DNA of 8,373 bases from UBA7236 sp964638865 (GTDB lineage Bacteria > Bacteroidota > Bacteroidia > Chitinophagales > BACL12). Shown piece after piece: positions 6,209-8,373 of the stretch; the stretch's first letter is position 1, and each line of letters starts with the position of its first letter. Made by a program: the position numbers and the translations under genes. Where the stretch lies: positions 1 through 8,373 of the forward strand of contig CAZXBG010000154.1 in the NCBI GenBank assembly GCA_964638865.1, written 5' to 3'. The notes beneath the pieces are model-generated. The model was not told the origin of the DNA. It saw nothing but the letters and a program-made list of their open reading frames with translations, and did no database searches.

Positions 6209-6233
6209 AGAGTCGGGTTATATTATTAATCCT

Positions 6234-6241
6234 TAAATTTG
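6234..6241 (+). promoter_or_regulatory. candidate gcvT -7 promoter element
   Basis: TAAATTTG matches TAnnTTTG exactly and ends 8 bases before the gcvT ATG. The same octamer occurs before rnhB at 238-245. A -33 box is not evident. It suggests that gcvT can be transcribed independently of the upstream secreted-protein gene. Confidence 0.4.
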
Positions 6242-6249
6242 CGCCCGAT

Positions 6250-7344
6250 ATGAAACAAACTGCTCTTACTCAACTGCATAAGGACCTCGGCGCTAAAATG
6301 GCGGAGTTTGCAGGTTATGAAATGCCAATTGTTTACTCCAGTCAGGTAGAAGAACACAACAGGGTGAGAAATACGGTTGGTGTTTTTGATGTGAGTCACA
6401 TGGGTGAGTTTGTGCTGAAAGGTGCTGGAGCAGCGGCTTTGATACAAAAGGTGACTTCCAATGATGTATATGTTTTATCGCCCGGAAAGGCACAATACAG
6501 TTGTTTGCCGAATGAAACCGGCGGAATTGTTGACGATCTTTTAGTGTATCATTTGGAAGATGGTAATTATATGCTGGTTGTAAATGCCGGAAATATTGAA
6601 AAAGACTGGAATCATATAAAAAAATACAATACCGAAGGTGTGGAAATGATCAATATTTCCGACAACACCAGTTTATTGGCCGTTCAGGGTCCGAAAGCAT
6701 TGGAAACACTGCAAAAACTTACCGATGTTAATCTATCGGAAATCGCTTATTACACCTTTACTAAACATAAGTTTGCCGGAGTCGGCAATGTAATTATTTC
6801 TGCTACCGGATATACCGGAGCAGGCGGCTTCGAGATCTATTTTCCGAAAGAACATTCATTGGAGATCTGGAATAAAATATTTGAAGCGGGAAAAGAATTT
6901 GATATTCAGCCTATAGGACTTGCTGCCAGAGATACTTTGCGACTAGAAATGGGATTTTGTTTGTATGGAAATGATATTGATGATACCACGTCACCTTTGG
7001 AAGCGGGTTTGGGATGGATCACTAAACTAAAGGCAGCAAACAACGATTTTATAGGAAAAGACAAGATCGTAGCCGGAAAAGAAGCAGGATTTACCCGAAA
7101 ACTGGTTGGTTTTGAAATGGTGGACAGAGGAATTCCACGCCACGATTATCCTATTGTAGATGAAAATAACATTGTGATCGGCAAAGTTACTTCCGGCACA
7201 CAAAGCCCTAGTTTGAACAAGGCGATTGGGTTGGGATATGTAACTTTGGAAAAATGTGCCCTTGATTCCGAAATTTTTATAGATATTCGCCAAAAACCCG
7301 TGAAAGCCAAGGTGGTAAAGATTCCATTTTTGACTAACAATTAA
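6250..7344 (+). CDS. gcvT: glycine cleavage system T protein (aminomethyltransferase)
   Basis: GcvT takes the aminomethyl group from the lipoylated H protein, releases ammonia and gives 5,10-methylene-tetrahydrofolate. The 364 residues match the usual length. Visible hallmarks are TALTQLHKDLGAKMAEFAGYEMP at the N-terminus, VFDVSHMGE (46-53), and IVDDLLVY (93-100), whose D96 corresponds to the folate-binding and catalytic Asp of the E. coli enzyme. Further hallmarks are VNAGN (111-115), TGYTGAGGFEIY, and GLAARDTLRLEMGFCLYGNDI (223-243). The C-terminal barrel ends GKVTSGTQSPSLNKAIGLGYV. The start is ATG, with no Shine-Dalgarno but a candidate -7 element close upstream. comB follows 36 bp downstream on the same strand and may be co-transcribed. 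Genes for the H and P proteins are not in the window, as is common in this phylum where gcv genes are scattered. Confidence 0.97.
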   Translation: MKQTALTQLHKDLGAKMAEFAGYEMPIVYSSQVEEHNRVRNTVGVFDVSHMGEFVLKGAGAAALIQKVTSNDVYVLSPGKAQYSCLPNETGGIVDDLLVYHLEDGNYMLVVNAGNIEKDWNHIKKYNTEGVEMINISDNTSLLAVQGPKALETLQKLTDVNLSEIAYYTFTKHKFAGVGNVIISATGYTGAGGFEIYFPKEHSLEIWNKIFEAGKEFDIQPIGLAARDTLRLEMGFCLYGNDIDDTTSPLEAGLGWITKLKAANNDFIGKDKIVAGKEAGFTRKLVGFEMVDRGIPRHDYPIVDENNIVIGKVTSGTQSPSLNKAIGLGYVTLEKCALDSEIFIDIRQKPVKAKVVKIPFLTNN

Positions 7345-7380
7345 GCTGCAAAATTCGTGAAAACGATATTTGCTTAAAAT

Positions 7381-8109
7381 ATGGCAAACACACAAAGCGA
7401 CACTAGACCCATAGTTGAAGTATGTCTTACTCCGGCTTTATGGTATCAGCATGATCCTACCGATAAAAATGTAGTAGTGATCGATATTATTCGTGCTACT
7501 TCTACTATTGCATCAGCTATACATCACGGCGTTAAAAAAATGATTCCGGTACAAACTGTGGAAGAAGCAAACACCTATTTAGAAAAAGGATATTTGGTTG
7601 CCGGCGAAAGAGATGGAGTGAAAATTCCACATTTTCATTTCGGGAATTCCCCTTTTGAATTTATGGGTGATGAAGTAAAGGGAAAAGAAATTATTCATAC
7701 TACTACAAACGGAACGCGTTGTGTATTAATGAGCAAGGGTGCAAAAAATATTGTGGCGGGAAGTTTTGTTAATCAGGAAGCAATATTTAACTGGATAAGA
7801 AATGAAAAACGCAATACCATTTTATTTTGCGCCGGTTGGAAAGATCATTATGTAATGGATGATGCACTTTTTGCCGGAGCAGTTGTTCGTGAACTGGCCG
7901 AAGAATTCAGAATTGTTGACGACTCCACCTTAAGCACAAAATTATTATATCGTTACGTGCGCGAAAACATGTTGCGCACCATAAAACAAGCAACACACTT
8001 TAAACGATTGGCGCGACTCGGCATCGAAAACGATATTAAATTCTGTATGAGTAATCCTGAATACGATGTGGTACCGATATTTGATGGAGAAGGATTTGTG
8101 AAATTGTGA
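7381..8109 (+). CDS. comB: 2-phosphosulfolactate phosphatase (ComB family)
   Basis: ComB hydrolyses 2-phosphosulfolactate to sulfolactate in a Mg-dependent reaction, known from archaeal coenzyme M synthesis. The 242-residue product has the normal length and the family motifs: VVVIDIIRATSTIASAI near the N-terminus, VAGERDGVKIPHFHFGNSPFEF around residues 73-94, and HTTTNGTR. CAGWKDHYVMDDALFAGA follows in the middle, and a C-terminal TIKQATHFKRLARLG...DIKFCM...VVPIF segment ends it. Bacteria of this phylum do not make coenzyme M, so the product may enter sulfonate metabolism or another phosphatase role; this is inference. The start ATG lies 36 bp after gcvT. No terminator hairpin is visible downstream. 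Confidence 0.93.
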   Translation: MANTQSDTRPIVEVCLTPALWYQHDPTDKNVVVIDIIRATSTIASAIHHGVKKMIPVQTVEEANTYLEKGYLVAGERDGVKIPHFHFGNSPFEFMGDEVKGKEIIHTTTNGTRCVLMSKGAKNIVAGSFVNQEAIFNWIRNEKRNTILFCAGWKDHYVMDDALFAGAVVRELAEEFRIVDDSTLSTKLLYRYVRENMLRTIKQATHFKRLARLGIENDIKFCMSNPEYDVVPIFDGEGFVKL

Positions 8110-8373
8110 ATTATTTTATTCAAAATATTCCATCCATATATACCAGATTAAAAAAATTACTACATTTTTTTAACTCTGCGAACCCTGCACCTCTGCGCAC
8201 TCAGCGGGAGAAAATTTAATTAACCCAGATTAAGCATTAGAATTCATACCACATTGTTTTTTGTAATAAAATCAGATGCTTCAAGCCAATAACATGCCCT
8301 TTCAAATTGCATGCTAATCAGGGTCAATATTAAAAGTTGGGGACAATCCTCTATTCCAAGGAAAGTTTTCTAT
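8110..8373. other. intergenic region without a convincing gene
   Basis: These 264 bases are AT-rich. At 8174-8210 there is a CTCTGCG/CCTCTGCG-rich stretch that shares words and style with the 55-bp repeats at 1-55 and 165-219 and probably belongs to the same dispersed repeat class. A minus-strand frame open at the window edge ends at 8314 after about 19 codons. It has no recognisable motif, so it could be the tail of a gene starting beyond the window or chance. Confidence 0.6.

Noticed and set aside
8314..8373. Partial minus-strand gene at the right edge
   Set aside because: Only about 19 codons are visible, with no motif; chance cannot be excluded.

Overview
The window looks like chromosomal DNA of a Bacteroidota (Bacteroidetes) bacterium. 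It is AT-rich. One gene encodes a protein with a signal peptide and a C-terminal type IX secretion sorting domain, which is specific to this phylum. Candidate promoters match the Bacteroidetes -7 element TAnnTTTG, and clear Shine-Dalgarno sites are missing. The closest relatives cannot be named from the sequence alone.

Layout, left to right. Positions 1-268 are non-coding and hold two perfect 55-bp direct repeats. rnhB (RNase HII, 269-862, +) follows. Next is a low-GC cassette of two minus-strand genes for exported proteins: an unrecognised cysteine-rich protein (2434-3115) and, downstream of it, a thioredoxin-like CxxC protein with a probable beta-propeller body (885-2375). The cassette is bracketed by a perfect 110-bp duplication of the rnhB 3' end (746-855 and 3275-3384). 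The right copy belongs to a truncated, diverged rnhB remnant that runs to a stop at 3418. After it come two minus-strand housekeeping-type genes, an LprI/DUF1311 protein (3425-3862) and a RidA-family protein (3873-4256). A repeat-rich spacer (4262-4481) separates these from an LpxD-like acyltransferase (4480-5412, -). On the plus strand follow a type IX-secreted protein (5555-6208), gcvT (6250-7344) and comB (7381-8109). The last 264 bases hold no convincing gene.

Two observations stand out. First, the start of the cysteine-rich gene contains four perfect copies of a 10-bp unit. Because 10 is not a multiple of 3, copy number sets the reading frame. The gene is out of frame with its ATG as written, and would be in frame with a textbook signal peptide at three or six copies. 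This is the signature of phase variation by slipped-strand mispairing, although loss of one base from an adjacent A7 run would also restore the frame. Second, the arrangement of the two rnhB 3' ends fits a single-crossover or site-specific insertion into the end of rnhB that restored the gene and left the old tail 2.5 kb away. Together they suggest an acquired, possibly ON/OFF-switching, two-gene surface or envelope module. The remaining genes are ordinary: RNA/DNA hybrid repair, imine detoxification, lipid A-type acylation, glycine cleavage and a sulfolactate phosphatase.
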